A stretch of 64,000 bases of DNA from Bacteroidales bacterium (GCA_023228145.1 JALOBU010000010.1:54021-118020), one strand, 5' to 3'; shown: positions 8,850 through 17,737, numbered from the stretch's first letter. Numbers and translations: made by a program. Notes: a model not told the origin generated them from the letters alone.

Positions 8850-9689
8850 ATGATAACAACAAATTACCACACCCACACGTATTTTTGCGATGGCAGCGCT
8901 GAGCCGGGAAAATATGTGCTTGAAGCCATTCACAGAGAATTAACATCTTTAGGTTTCAGCGCCCATGCACCCTTGCCTTTTCAAACAACGTGGAATCTGG
9001 CAGAAGCCAATCTGGGACCATATTGCGGGGAGATTAACCGGCTAAAACAAAAATACAAAGAGCAAATAGAAATTTACCTTTCTTTAGAAATTGATTATAT
9101 CCCGGGAGTTTCACAAAGTTTTGATTTGTATTCAAAAAACTATAATCTTGATTATACCTTAGGTGCCGTTCACCTGGTTAAAAGTCCCGAAAGCAAGGAA
9201 ATATGGTTTATTGACGGGCCGGCAAGTAATTATGATAATGGGTTGAAAAAAATCTTTAAAAACGATATTCAACAAGCCGTTGCAGCATATTACACCCAGC
9301 TGAACGAAATGATAATTACGCAAAAGCCCGATATCATTGCACATTTCGATAAAATTAAAATGAACAACCGCGGCAGGTTTTTCGGCGAAAACGATGCGTG
9401 GTATAAAAAACTGCTGTCTCAAACAATTGAAATAATTGCTCAGAGCGGCTGCATGGTTGAAGTAAATACAAGAGGAATTTATACGGGCAAATGTGATTCG
9501 CTGTATCCGGGAATTGAAGCGCTGAAACAGTGTTTTGATTTAAAAATTCCTGTAACAATAAGTTCCGACGCGCACAAACCCACAGATATAAATTCTTATT
9601 TTGAAGAAACTGAAATGGTTTTAAAAAGAATTGGTTTTCAAAATATCCGAATTTTAAAAGACGGTCAATGGGTGGATAAAGCAATTTGA
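8850..9689 (+). CDS. Histidinol-phosphatase-type PHP domain phosphoesterase
   Basis: A 279-residue PHP-family metal-dependent phosphoesterase of the HisK/HisJ type. The N-terminal H-T-H-T-Y-F-C-D-G motif, the G-F-S-A-H-A-P segment, E-I-D-Y, H-F-D-K, V-E-V-N-T-R-G and the final S-S-D-A-H supply the metal ligands of the trinuclear site in their usual order. Members dephosphorylate L-histidinol phosphate in histidine biosynthesis. No other his gene lies in the window, so the precise substrate is inferred from the family. I chose the ATG at 8850 because the HTHT motif follows within nine residues and a -7 promoter box sits just upstream, which excludes the earlier in-frame TTG at 8841. Confidence 0.85.
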   Translation: MITTNYHTHTYFCDGSAEPGKYVLEAIHRELTSLGFSAHAPLPFQTTWNLAEANLGPYCGEINRLKQKYKEQIEIYLSLEIDYIPGVSQSFDLYSKNYNLDYTLGAVHLVKSPESKEIWFIDGPASNYDNGLKKIFKNDIQQAVAAYYTQLNEMIITQKPDIIAHFDKIKMNNRGRFFGENDAWYKKLLSQTIEIIAQSGCMVEVNTRGIYTGKCDSLYPGIEALKQCFDLKIPVTISSDAHKPTDINSYFEETEMVLKRIGFQNIRILKDGQWVDKAI

Positions 9690-9751
9690 AAAATCAGAAC
9701 AATCTGATTGTAATATGTTATAAAATCAGATTATTTAGACACAAAAAATTT

Positions 9752-11101
9752 TACCACAAAACACAAACGCCTACTACCAACGCAAATGGATTGGTAAGTA
9801 TTGAAATATGCGGAGGCGCAGGTTTTGATACCATCAATTGGGCAAATGGACCTTATTTTATTGAAATAAAAAAAGCAGTAGTACCACCATTAACAACTTA
9901 TACCATTACAGGCACAAGTCAATTATTAAGCGTTCCTTATGCTTTACACGCAAAAACTGCTGAAACAGTTTCTGATGGAATAACAGAACCCGACCCAATA
10001 TTCGGCACATGGGACAAATCAACGGGTATTTCGATAACTGAGAGCCAAATCAGCGATTTAGGCACATATCTTACCACCGAAACTGACCCTGCTGTATCAG
10101 CAAATTTTGATTTCACAGGTGCAACAACAGGCGATTTATTGTAGTTCAACGGAACAAAATGGGTAAAAGTAAGTCCGGGTTATTTATCATCTGAAACTGA
10201 CCCAATATTTGGCACTTGGGATAAATCAACAGGAATTGTAATTACGGAAAATCAGATTAGTGACCTCGACCATTTTACAAATGCTGACGAAACCGACCCA
10301 ATATTTGTGGCATCTGTAGCAAGTGGTATTAGCGGAGCCGATACTGCCAATTGGAATAATAAACTTGACAGCTATACTGAAACTGACCCCTCTGTACCCA
10401 CCTGCACCCAGGTTGGCCAAATGCAATACTGGAATGGTACAGCATGGGTTACTGTGGCAGCAGAAAATGAAGGACATGTTTTAACCTTTACAGGTGGTGC
10501 GCCAACGTGGACCACGACACTAGGCCTTAATGATGTTCTAAACCCCACTACCGGCGAGATATGGATGGACCGTAACCTTGGTGCTTCGCAGGTAGCAGCA
10601 AGTAGCACCGATTCCGCAGCTTACGGTGATCTTTACCAGTGGGGACGTGGAACAGACGGGCACGAAAAACGCAACTCCGTTATTACAATTACATTGGCAA
10701 CAACCGATTCGCCCGGGCATGACGATTTTATAACCACTAGCAGTAGCCCTAATGACTGGCGGAGCCCGCAAAACGATAACCTCTGGCAGGGCCTAAGTGG
10801 CATCAACAACCCCTGCCCAAGCGGTTACCGCTTGCCAACAGATGCAGAATGAGAAGCCGAACGCTTAAGCTGGAGCAGCAACGATGCAACCGGTGCTTTT
10901 GTCTCACCACTTAAATTGCCCGTGGCGGGCTACCGCGACTACATCGATGGTTTTCTCATCTATGTGGCTTCCAGCGGCTACTATTGGTCTAGTACGGTAA
11001 GCGGCACCAATTCAAGCGACCTGGCCTTCGACATCTACAATGCCTTCATGAACAACGACGTCCGGGCGGACGGATTCTCTGTGCGTTGCATTAAGGATTG
11101 A
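9752..11101 (+). pseudogene. FISUMP-domain surface protein, pseudogene with two in-frame stops
   Basis: A single reading frame about 1.35 kb long encodes a recognisable Bacteroidetes surface protein. The N-terminal part has T-P-T-T-N-A-N-G-L-V and S-V-P-Y-A-L-H-A-K-T-A-E. Repeats of the E-T-D-P type follow, then a C-terminal FISUMP domain (G-E-I-W-M-D-R-N-L-G, N-P-C-P-S-G-Y-R-L-P-T, Y-Y-W-S-S, F-S-V-R-C-I-K-D). The frame is broken by TAG at 10142-10144 (expected Gln before F-N-G-T-K-W-V) and TGA at 10850-10852 (expected Trp in D-A-E-W-E-A-E). The same frame continues after each stop, so these are point nonsense changes, not frameshifts. The signal peptide and first part of the protein are missing. 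The 3' half is visibly GC-richer than its neighbours, which fits acquired DNA. Confidence 0.8.
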
Positions 11102-11153
11102 CGCTTTGAAAAGCGAAGAGGCCGAATTTTTAAATAAGAAACTATTTTAAAAA

Positions 11154-11582
11154 TTAAGATTTCAGCACCATCTTACAATGCGCCATTCCAGCTTCATAAA
11201 AGACGTCGCCGGCAATTTCAAAACCGGCACGTTTGTATAAATTGCAGGCAGGAAGCTGCGAATGCAGATATACCAACTTGTTGAAAGGTACTACATCTTC
11301 AAGGACTTTTTTTACCAAAGCATCGCCTATTCCTTTGTTCCGGTATTCAGGCAAAACAGCAAAGCGTTCTAGTTTGATACCTTGTTCCGTTTTACGCCAG
11401 CGGGCAGTGCCCACGGGAATATTGTTGTATAATGCAAGGTAATGTGAGACGGTTTTTTCGTGTTCATCGTGTTCCAGTTCTTCCGGCACCCCTTGTTCTT
11501 TGACAAAAACTGCCTGACGAATAGCAAAAGATTGTTTGAATAAATCGTGATTGGAGAAAGAAAATGAAACAATTCGAATCAT
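11154..11582 (-). CDS. GNAT family N-acetyltransferase
   Basis: A 142-residue single-domain GNAT acetyltransferase. The N-terminal half has R-Q-A-V-F-V-K-E-Q-G-V-P, typical of the ElaA/YjcF-like branch, and the acetyl-CoA pyrophosphate-binding motif A is L-P-E-Y-R-N-K-G-I-G-D-A-L-V. The C-terminal L-Y-K-R-A-G-F motif is also present. It transfers an acetyl group from acetyl-CoA to an amine of unknown identity. The gene stands alone, with a -7 box 11 bases upstream, and faces the FISUMP pseudogene. Confidence 0.88.
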   Translation of the reverse strand: MIRIVSFSFSNHDLFKQSFAIRQAVFVKEQGVPEELEHDEHEKTVSHYLALYNNIPVGTARWRKTEQGIKLERFAVLPEYRNKGIGDALVKKVLEDVVPFNKLVYLHSQLPACNLYKRAGFEIAGDVFYEAGMAHCKMVLKS

Positions 11583-11593
11583 TGGTTTTTTTT

Positions 11594-11601
11594 CAAAGAT
11601 A
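11594..11601 (-). promoter_or_regulatory. -7 box for the GNAT gene
   Basis: On the minus strand this reads TATCTTTG, a perfect TAnnTTTG, 11 bases upstream of the ATG at 11582. The leader would be very short. Confidence 0.45.
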
Positions 11602-11840
11602 CATAATGGAAAACTTTTTAAAGAACAAAATTTCCGGAATCTATTTACTCGCCTTTCGTATATTGCCCTTTTCTTAATATTGATTTTGATGGCAAAATGA
11701 ATTGTAATTACAAAGCAAAGAGATATGAACGGGTAAATTAGTGGTTTTTTTTAATTGCTGCAGAGCAGCAACAGAGCGTTGGTAAGAAAATATGTCGGTG
11801 TCAGCGAGTGGTTTGTGTGAAGATTCGGAATATATTTTCT

Positions 11841-11886
11841 TGATTTTTTGGGTACTTTTGTATCAAGACAAAAGTACCAAAGAAAA
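11841..11886. repeat. Hairpin repeat with GGTACTTTTGT arms
   Basis: An 11-base perfect inverted repeat, GGTACTTTTGT at 11851-11861 and ACAAAAGTACC at 11868-11878, encloses a six-base loop. T-rich and A-rich tracts extend the arms imperfectly. A second, nested pairing, CTTGAT (11839-11844) with ATCAAG (11862-11867), is possible. The shape and sequence resemble intergenic hairpin elements I recall from Bacteroidetes genomes. It could also act as a terminator in either direction. Confidence 0.6.
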
Positions 11887-11983
11887 AATGTTTAAAATTA
11901 TCAACATCTAATTGAAGTGAAATAAATGAATTTTCTGATTAACTTTAATGGTGCAAGATGCGTGACGAGAAACTTAATTTAAT

Positions 11984-11991
11984 TATCTTTG
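11984..11991 (+). promoter_or_regulatory. -7 box for superoxide dismutase
   Basis: TATCTTTG is a perfect TAnnTTTG. The predicted leader runs about 43 bases to the ATG at 12041, which supports that start over the upstream in-frame TTG at 12008. Confidence 0.5.
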
Positions 11992-12040
11992 TTGAGAGTC
12001 ACATTCGTTGGAAAAAATCAACAACTTAAATCATAAAATT

Positions 12041-12613
12041 ATGTTTGAATTACCTAAACTACCTTATGAAATGAATGCCCTTGAGCCGTTTATTTCACAA
12101 AAAACCATCGAATTCCATTATGGCAAACACCACCAGGCCTATGTAACCAACCTCAACAAATTAATTCCCGGCACTGAATTTGAAAATGCCACACTGGAAG
12201 AAATTATAAAAAAAGCCAACGGCGGAATTTTCAATAATGGCGCGCAGGTGTGGAACCATACATTTTACTGGAACAGCATATCTCCAAACCCAAAACCAAA
12301 GCCCGAAGGAACATTGGCCGATGCGATAAATAATAAATTCGGCAGTTTTGAAGGATTTAAAGAAAAATTTTCTTCAGCTTGCGTTACCCTTTTTGGCTCA
12401 GGCTGGGCATGGTTGGTAAAAACCTCTGATGGCGGTTTGGATATTATTCAGGAAAGTAATGCAGGAAATCCATTGCGTAACGGGCTTGTTCCTCTTTTAA
12501 CCTGTGACGTTTGGGAACACGCTTATTATCTCGATTTTCAGAACCGCAGACCGGATTATGTGGCCGAATTCTGGAAATATGTCAACTGGGATGTTGTAGA
12601 ACAAAGATTCTAA
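12041..12613 (+). CDS. sodB: Superoxide dismutase, Fe-type
   Basis: A 190-residue Fe/Mn superoxide dismutase that converts superoxide to hydrogen peroxide and oxygen in the cytoplasm. The metal ligands are His26 (I-E-F-H-Y-G-K-H), His73 (V-W-N-H-T-F-Y-W), Asp156 and His160 (D-V-W-E-H-A-Y-Y). Gln69 in N-N-G-A-Q-V-W occupies the second-shell position that in Fe-type enzymes comes from this helix, so Fe or cambialistic use is more likely than strict Mn; this is inference from family knowledge. The start M-F-E-L-P-K-L-P-Y matches the family N-terminus. The gene indicates some exposure to oxygen. Confidence 0.95.
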   Translation: MFELPKLPYEMNALEPFISQKTIEFHYGKHHQAYVTNLNKLIPGTEFENATLEEIIKKANGGIFNNGAQVWNHTFYWNSISPNPKPKPEGTLADAINNKFGSFEGFKEKFSSACVTLFGSGWAWLVKTSDGGLDIIQESNAGNPLRNGLVPLLTCDVWEHAYYLDFQNRRPDYVAEFWKYVNWDVVEQRF

Positions 12614-12660
12614 AATCAGTGTAATCCGCGGGAAATAAAAAAGACATTCTCCCGCAGATG
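12614..12660. repeat. GCGGGA hairpin repeat, copy 1
   Basis: Arms ATCCGCGGGA (12624-12633) and TCCCGCAGAT (12650-12659) pair with one mismatch around a 16-base A-rich loop. A related, longer copy lies at 13654-13739, so the aminopeptidase gene is bracketed by two members of the same family. Confidence 0.65.
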
Positions 12661-12687
12661 ACACATATTCGCAAAAAAAAGGTAATC

Positions 12688-13653
12688 ATGAATGAAGCAT
12701 TAAAAAAAGCAGCCCTCATTGCACTCAGAGATTGCATGGGGCTTAAAGCAGAAGAAACCCTGCTCATCGTTACAGACGAAACCAAAAAAGAAATTGCAGA
12801 GGCTTTACACGAAGCTGGGAAAGAACTTTGCAGGGAATCATTCCTGGTAGAGATCAAATCGCGCGAGATCAACGGGCAGGAACCTCCAAAACAAATAGCC
12901 GATCTGATGAAAATAGTTGATGTGGTTGTGTGCCCAACGGCAAAATCGCTGACACATACCGATGCCCGCCGTGAAGCATCAAAACTGGGAGTCAGGGTAG
13001 GTACGATGCCCGGAATTACCGTTGATTGCATGATTCGTTGCCTGAATGCTGATATTGAAAAAATTGTTAACCTGACGGAATATATTGCAGAAAAAATGGC
13101 GGGAGTGAAGAACGTCAGAGTGGTTACAGAAAAGGGAACAGATATTATCATGCCTGTCGGCGGGCGCAATGTGCTTCCCAGCAAAGGTGTCATGCGTAAT
13201 AGAGGAGAAAGCGGAAACCTGCCTTCCGGAGAAGTATACCTTGCTCCGTGGGAAGGCAAAACAAACGGGATAGTTGTGATAGATGGTTCTATGGCGGGTG
13301 TAGGAATGTTGAACACATCCATAACTATTGAGGTTGTGAATGGCTATGCCGAAAAAATTACCGGGGGCGAAGAAGCAGAACGGCTGATTGTCATGCTGGA
13401 TAAGGTTGGCAGAGATGCCCGTGCGGTGGCAGAATTTGGCATAGGAACCAATTATAAAGCACAACTAACCGGGATGATCCTGGAAGATGAAAAAGTTTTT
13501 GGCACCATTCATGTAGCTTTCGGAAACAATGTGAGCATGGGAGGAAATATCACGGTGAGCAGTCATTTGGACGGACTTGTGAAAGAGCCGGATGTATATT
13601 TTGACGATGTGCTCATCATGCAAAAAGGGAAAATGATAGGATTTGAAATTTAA
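12688..13653 (+). CDS. M29-family aminopeptidase
   Basis: A 321-residue protein of the thermophilic aminopeptidase (M29, AmpS/PepS/aminopeptidase T) family: cytoplasmic metallopeptidases that remove N-terminal residues from peptides. The expected metal-site motifs appear in order: S-G-N-L-P-S-G-E-V-Y-L-A-P, E-F-G-I-G-T-N, G-T-I-H-V-A-F-G-N-N and S-S-H-L-D-G followed by an acidic segment. It is shorter than the roughly 370-410 residues common in the family because the N-terminal domain is reduced. The ATG at 12688 follows the repeat and precedes M-N-E-A-L-K-K; the in-frame codons before it are repeat-derived. Confidence 0.85.
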   Translation: MNEALKKAALIALRDCMGLKAEETLLIVTDETKKEIAEALHEAGKELCRESFLVEIKSREINGQEPPKQIADLMKIVDVVVCPTAKSLTHTDARREASKLGVRVGTMPGITVDCMIRCLNADIEKIVNLTEYIAEKMAGVKNVRVVTEKGTDIIMPVGGRNVLPSKGVMRNRGESGNLPSGEVYLAPWEGKTNGIVVIDGSMAGVGMLNTSITIEVVNGYAEKITGGEEAERLIVMLDKVGRDARAVAEFGIGTNYKAQLTGMILEDEKVFGTIHVAFGNNVSMGGNITVSSHLDGLVKEPDVYFDDVLIMQKGKMIGFEI

Positions 13654-13739
13654 AAAATCAGCGCTAATCCGCGAAATCCGCGGGGAAAAGAATGGAAAAA
13701 AAATTCCCGCAGATGGCGCAGATACCCGCAGAAAAAACA
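13654..13739. repeat. GCGGGA hairpin repeat, copy 2
   Basis: A long imperfect inverted repeat with left arm about 13660-13686 (ending ATCCGCGGGGAA) and right arm about 13703-13732 (starting TTCCCGCAGAT). It has the same arm core as copy 1 at 12614-12660 and fills almost the whole gap between the aminopeptidase stop and the cyclophilin start. Confidence 0.65.
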
Positions 13740-13745
13740 AATATT

Positions 13746-14189
13746 ATGTTAAAAGCAATTATTAAAACAGTTAAGGGCGATATGACCGTCAGCTTTTATG
13801 AAAAAGATGCCCCGGGCACAGTGAAAAATTTTGTTGACCTGGCAAAAAAAGGTTTTTATAACGGGCTCACATTCCATCGTGTTATTCCGGATTTTGTGAT
13901 ACAGGGAGGTTGCCCTCACGGAACCGGAGTTGGCGGGCCGGGTTATACTATTAAATGCGAACTGGACGGTGGCAATCAATATCACGACCGGGGCGTTTTG
14001 TCTATGGCGCATGCAGGAAGGGATACCGGCGGCTCACAGTTTTTTATCTGCCACAGCCGCCAGAACACAGCTCACTTAGACAGAAAACACACTTGTTTCG
14101 GAAAAGTTGTTGAAGGAATGGAAGTTATTGACGCCATCCGCCAGGGTGATGTTATCAATGCTGTTGAAATTATCGAAGAACAGAAATAA
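13746..14189 (+). CDS. Cyclophilin-type peptidyl-prolyl isomerase
   Basis: A 147-residue cyclophilin that catalyses cis-trans isomerisation of Xaa-Pro bonds. Active-site motifs are F-H-R-V-I-P-D-F-V-I-Q-G-G (catalytic Arg), G-S-Q-F-F-I and K-H-T-C-F-G-K-V-V. The position usually held by Trp in the T-P-W-L-D motif is His here (T-A-H-L-D), as in some small bacterial cyclophilins. There is no signal peptide, so it is cytoplasmic. The start at 13746 (M-L-K-A-I-I-K-T) is the only one that fits the family; codons upstream read through the hairpin repeat. It ends directly against the convergent carboxyltransferase gene. Confidence 0.92.
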   Translation: MLKAIIKTVKGDMTVSFYEKDAPGTVKNFVDLAKKGFYNGLTFHRVIPDFVIQGGCPHGTGVGGPGYTIKCELDGGNQYHDRGVLSMAHAGRDTGGSQFFICHSRQNTAHLDRKHTCFGKVVEGMEVIDAIRQGDVINAVEIIEEQK

Positions 14190-15881
14190 TTATAGTTTTG
14201 ACAGGCCTTCTAACAGGCGCTTTTGTTTTTCTTCTTTGCTGAGGCTTTCATAAGCCTGTTTTTCTTTCAGGAATTTCTGCCGCTTTTCTTCTTCAATGCG
14301 GTGTATTTCTTCAAGATATTTATTAATAATCCTGTTTTTGAGAAACTCAGAAGCTACCGAAGGGAAAAGCTCCAGTAGTAGTTCGTCTCGTTCGTTTTCG
14401 GCAAGTTTTACATCCCCGTAATCAGGGAAAACAGGATTGTCTTGCTTTTTATAATTACGGGTATCATAAGGGGTTTCCTTTTTGACTCCCGCAATTTTAT
14501 AACGGAATTCAGGCTTAACAGGCATAGGCGTTTTTCCATATTGACCTTTAACAAGATTAACAAACTGTATAGATTTCGTTGTGTAAAAAGGCTGTCCTTT
14601 GTTTTCATCAATTACGCAGTTTACCGCCTGCACGCCTACTATCTGACTGGTGGGTGTTACCAGCGGTGGGCACCCGGCAGCAAGTCTGACGGTGGGTATG
14701 ATTTCGAGTACACGAGGCAACAAATTTTCAAGTTTCAATTGCTTGAGTTGTACCAGCATATTGGAATACATGCCGCCGGGAATTTCGGCATTTTTAATGT
14801 TTTCATCAGGTTCAGGGAAGCCGAAATACTCTTCAATTTTGTGACAGCAATGCAATAAATCCTGTCCTTTGTTATTCTGAGCATATTCTATTGCCATTGT
14901 GAAAAGGTCATCAATAACACGCGGCAGGGCATCTTTTGTAATATCGAACTCACGCGGGAGCTTTTTATAATTGTCGAAATCGGCAAGTTCTGTTCTTATC
15001 TCTTTAAGTATTTTATTTATTTCAACAACTTTTTGCTGATTTACGCCGGTTTCTATACCAAGCTTGTTGCAAAATAATTGTATTAATTCGTATGCCGGCG
15101 CCGCAGAACCTCCTGCAAAATTCATAATAGAAGTATCGAGAACATCAACTCCGTTGATAATAGCCATCAGAGAAGATGCGAGCCCATAACCCGGTGTGCA
15201 ATGCGTGTGAAAATTTAAAGGAATTTTCAGTTTTTCTTTGAGTAAGCGGACAATGCGCCCCGAACGTAAAGGAGGAATCAGCCCGGCCATATCTTTAATG
15301 GTAATCATGTCGGCTCCCAGTGCCTGTAGTTCAAGAGCTTTTTTAAGAAAATAGTCATCGGTGAAAATATTGCCTGGCAATTTTTTGGCACGTAACAAAG
15401 CTTTCAGTTTATCTTTCGAGCTGAAATAAGGGTCAACAGTGTAACATACTGTGGCATCAGCAATACCGCCATTTTCTTTTACGTATTTAATGCTTGATTT
15501 GATGTTATCCACATCATTCAGGGCGTCAAAAATTCTCATGATTCCAATGCCCGATTGAACGGAAAGTCGGCAAAACCCCTCAATAACTTCTTCCGGATAA
15601 GGATTATATCCAAAAAGATTTCTCCCTCTTGAAAGTGCCGTAAGCTTGGATGAATTGCTTATGATGTTTTTTATTTTTTCAAGCCTTTCCCAAGGATTTT
15701 CACCCAAATAACGCATGATTGAATCGGGGACGGCACCACCCCAAACCTCCATAGCATAAAAATTTGCATCCTTGTATAAATGGAGCGCTTTATCAACCTG
15801 TGTCTGAGTCATGCGTGTGGCAAAAAGCGACTGTTGTCCGTCCCTCAGTGTTACATCTCTTATTAATAATTTACGTTTCAT
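14190..15881 (-). CDS. Biotin-dependent carboxyltransferase subunit (PycB/OadA-like)
   Basis: A 563-residue protein with an HMGL-type TIM barrel (residues 1-300) and the PYC/OADA second domain (about 310-500). Motifs are T-L-R-D-G-Q-Q-S-L-F-A-T-R at the start, the metal-binding N-F-H-T-H-C-T-P-G and I-T-I-K-D-M-A-G-L. In pyruvate carboxylase and oxaloacetate decarboxylase this part moves carboxyl between carboxybiotin and pyruvate/oxaloacetate. The C-terminus ends in a charged coiled region (E-E-I-H-R-I-E-E-E-K-R) and has no biotinyl A-M-K-M motif, so the biotin carrier must be a separate protein not seen here. The position usually held by His in L-R-D-A-H-Q is Gln. Whether it works in carboxylation or decarboxylation cannot be decided. 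Confidence 0.85.
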   Translation of the reverse strand: MKRKLLIRDVTLRDGQQSLFATRMTQTQVDKALHLYKDANFYAMEVWGGAVPDSIMRYLGENPWERLEKIKNIISNSSKLTALSRGRNLFGYNPYPEEVIEGFCRLSVQSGIGIMRIFDALNDVDNIKSSIKYVKENGGIADATVCYTVDPYFSSKDKLKALLRAKKLPGNIFTDDYFLKKALELQALGADMITIKDMAGLIPPLRSGRIVRLLKEKLKIPLNFHTHCTPGYGLASSLMAIINGVDVLDTSIMNFAGGSAAPAYELIQLFCNKLGIETGVNQQKVVEINKILKEIRTELADFDNYKKLPREFDITKDALPRVIDDLFTMAIEYAQNNKGQDLLHCCHKIEEYFGFPEPDENIKNAEIPGGMYSNMLVQLKQLKLENLLPRVLEIIPTVRLAAGCPPLVTPTSQIVGVQAVNCVIDENKGQPFYTTKSIQFVNLVKGQYGKTPMPVKPEFRYKIAGVKKETPYDTRNYKKQDNPVFPDYGDVKLAENERDELLLELFPSVASEFLKNRIINKYLEEIHRIEEEKRQKFLKEKQAYESLSKEEKQKRLLEGLSKL

Positions 15882-15937
15882 ATAGCGTTGAAATACAGTT
15901 TTTTAATGAAAAATTTATTTTAATATTAATTTATTGG

Positions 15938-15945
15938 CAAAGGTA
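15938..15945 (-). promoter_or_regulatory. -7 box for the carboxyltransferase gene
   Basis: On the minus strand this reads TACCTTTG, a perfect TAnnTTTG, 56 bases upstream of the ATG at 15881. Confidence 0.45.
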
Positions 15946-16087
15946 CATAAGTTTTACATCTTGTTTAATCAATCTCTAAAATATTTAAATTCAAAAGCAA
16001 TAAAAAACAGTTTTCAAAAATCCATATTAATTATTATTCCTAATTTAGTAATCTCAAAAACAGATGTTAACTCTAAATCCATAGAAT

Positions 16088-17737
16088 ATGAAAAAAGCTG
16101 TTATTTTATTATGTGTTGTTGCTCTCGCAGGATTTGTTTTTCAGGGATGCAACATTAAAAAAATTGAAAAAACCATGACAAAAGAAGATTCTATTATGCA
16201 ATTAAAAGTAAATGAATACGCCAAAGTGAAGCTAACTGCCAATTTGGGCAATCTTACAGAAAAAGAAAAACAACTTGTGGTTGCACTTATAGATATTGCA
16301 AAAATAATGGATGAGCTTTACTGGTTGCAAACTTTGGGTGAAAAAAATGAGTTTCTTGACAGCATTAAAAGCGAATACGCAAAGCAGTTTGCACTTATCA
16401 ATTACGGGCCTTGGGATCGCCTGGACGACAACAATCCATTTATACAAAAGTATAGTGAAAAACCTCTGGGCGCAAATTATTATCCGCAGGATATGACCAA
16501 AGAAGAATTTGAAAAACTTGACAATAAGGACAAAACAGGCTTGTACACCCTTATCCGCCGCAACGACGACAAAAGCCTGAAAGTTGTGTGGTATCATGAA
16601 GAATATAAAGAGCAGCTTCAAAAAGCTTCTGAACTCCTAAAAAAGGCAGCAACACTTGCCGAAGACGAAGGTCTGAAAAAATATTTAGAACTGCGTGCCG
16701 AAGCCTTGATTACAAGCATTTATCAACCCAGCGACATGGCATGGATGGAAATGAAAAACAACCGCATTGATTTTGTGGTGGGCCCGATTGAAAATTATGA
16801 AGATGCACTTTACGAATACAAGGCAGCTTTTGAGGCTTTTGTGCTTATCAAGGATATGGAATGGAGTAAAAAACTGGACAAATATGTTGCATTACTGCCC
16901 GACATACAAAAACAACTTCCGGTAGAAGAGAAATATAAAAAAGAAGTACCGGGAACATCGTCCGACCTAGGGGTTTATGATGCTGTTTATTACGCCGGCG
17001 ACTGCAATGCGGGCAGTAAAACCATAGCCATCAACCTACCGAACGACGAACAAGTACAACTTGAAAAAGGCTCGCGCAGGCTGCAGCTGAAAAATACCAT
17101 GAAAGCAAAATTCGACAACATCATGGTGCCGATATCACAAAAGCTTACTGACCCGGCACAAATGAAACATGTGAAATTCGACGCGTTTTTCAATAATGTG
17201 ATGTTTCACGAAGTGGCACATGGACTGGGTATAAAAAATACCATCAACGGTAAGGGAACTGTGCGCGAAGCGCTGAAAGATGTTTATTCCGCCTTTGAGG
17301 AAGCAAAAGCAGATATACTCGGCCTTTTCATTGTCACCAGCCTGATAGAAAAAGGCGAGATAAAAGAAATAAGCGTAGAGGATTGTTTTGTTACTTTTAT
17401 GGCGGGAATATTCCGCTCAGTACGTTTTGGCGCCGCCAGTGCTCACGGGAAGGCAAATATGATGTGTTTTAACTTTTTCGAAAAGTCCGGAGCTTTTACC
17501 CGTAACGATGCCGCCACATATACTGTGGATTTTGAAAAAATGAAAACTGCCATGAACCAATGGGCAGCAACCATTCTTGTTTTCCAGGGGAATGGCGATT
17601 ATGAAGGAGCTAGCAAATACCTGAAAGAAAATGCTTTGATAAACCCGCAACTTCAGAAAGAACTGGATGCGTTGAAGTCGGCTAATATCCCCAAAGATAT
17701 TGTTTTTGAACAGGGAAAGGAAATTCTCGGGCTATAA
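16088..17737 (+). CDS. M49-like zinc metallopeptidase lipoprotein
   Basis: A 549-residue lipoprotein. The signal sequence ends in a lipobox before Cys20 (V-F-Q-G-C-N), so it is anchored in the outer or inner membrane facing the periplasm or surface. The zinc site is H374-E-V-A-H378-G-L-G, with the second acidic motif E404-E405-A-K-A-D about 30 residues later. This is the layout of the dipeptidyl-peptidase III (M49) superfamily, in the branch with H-E-x-x-H rather than the classical H-E-x-x-G-H. It probably hydrolyses peptides. It is followed 64 bases later by another exported peptidase gene on the same strand, which suggests a shared role in peptide use. Confidence 0.82.
   Translation: MKKAVILLCVVALAGFVFQGCNIKKIEKTMTKEDSIMQLKVNEYAKVKLTANLGNLTEKEKQLVVALIDIAKIMDELYWLQTLGEKNEFLDSIKSEYAKQFALINYGPWDRLDDNNPFIQKYSEKPLGANYYPQDMTKEEFEKLDNKDKTGLYTLIRRNDDKSLKVVWYHEEYKEQLQKASELLKKAATLAEDEGLKKYLELRAEALITSIYQPSDMAWMEMKNNRIDFVVGPIENYEDALYEYKAAFEAFVLIKDMEWSKKLDKYVALLPDIQKQLPVEEKYKKEVPGTSSDLGVYDAVYYAGDCNAGSKTIAINLPNDEQVQLEKGSRRLQLKNTMKAKFDNIMVPISQKLTDPAQMKHVKFDAFFNNVMFHEVAHGLGIKNTINGKGTVREALKDVYSAFEEAKADILGLFIVTSLIEKGEIKEISVEDCFVTFMAGIFRSVRFGAASAHGKANMMCFNFFEKSGAFTRNDAATYTVDFEKMKTAMNQWAATILVFQGNGDYEGASKYLKENALINPQLQKELDALKSANIPKDIVFEQGKEILGL

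Larger units (their letters stand above)
11583..12040. other. Gene-free interval between GNAT and superoxide dismutase genes
   Basis: About 460 bases without a supportable protein gene. It holds the divergent -7 boxes of the two flanking genes and one hairpin repeat at 11841-11886. The stretch from about 11640 to 11840 shows no recognised feature. Confidence 0.6.

Noticed and set aside
9752..11101. Stop-codon recoding in the FISUMP gene
   Set aside because: Two different stop codons are involved, the 5' end is also missing and TAG/TGA end other genes normally, so simple inactivation is more likely.
12582..13464. Long minus-strand open frames opposite the aminopeptidase gene
   Set aside because: They are complements of a clear M29 gene with intact motifs and have no family resemblance themselves.
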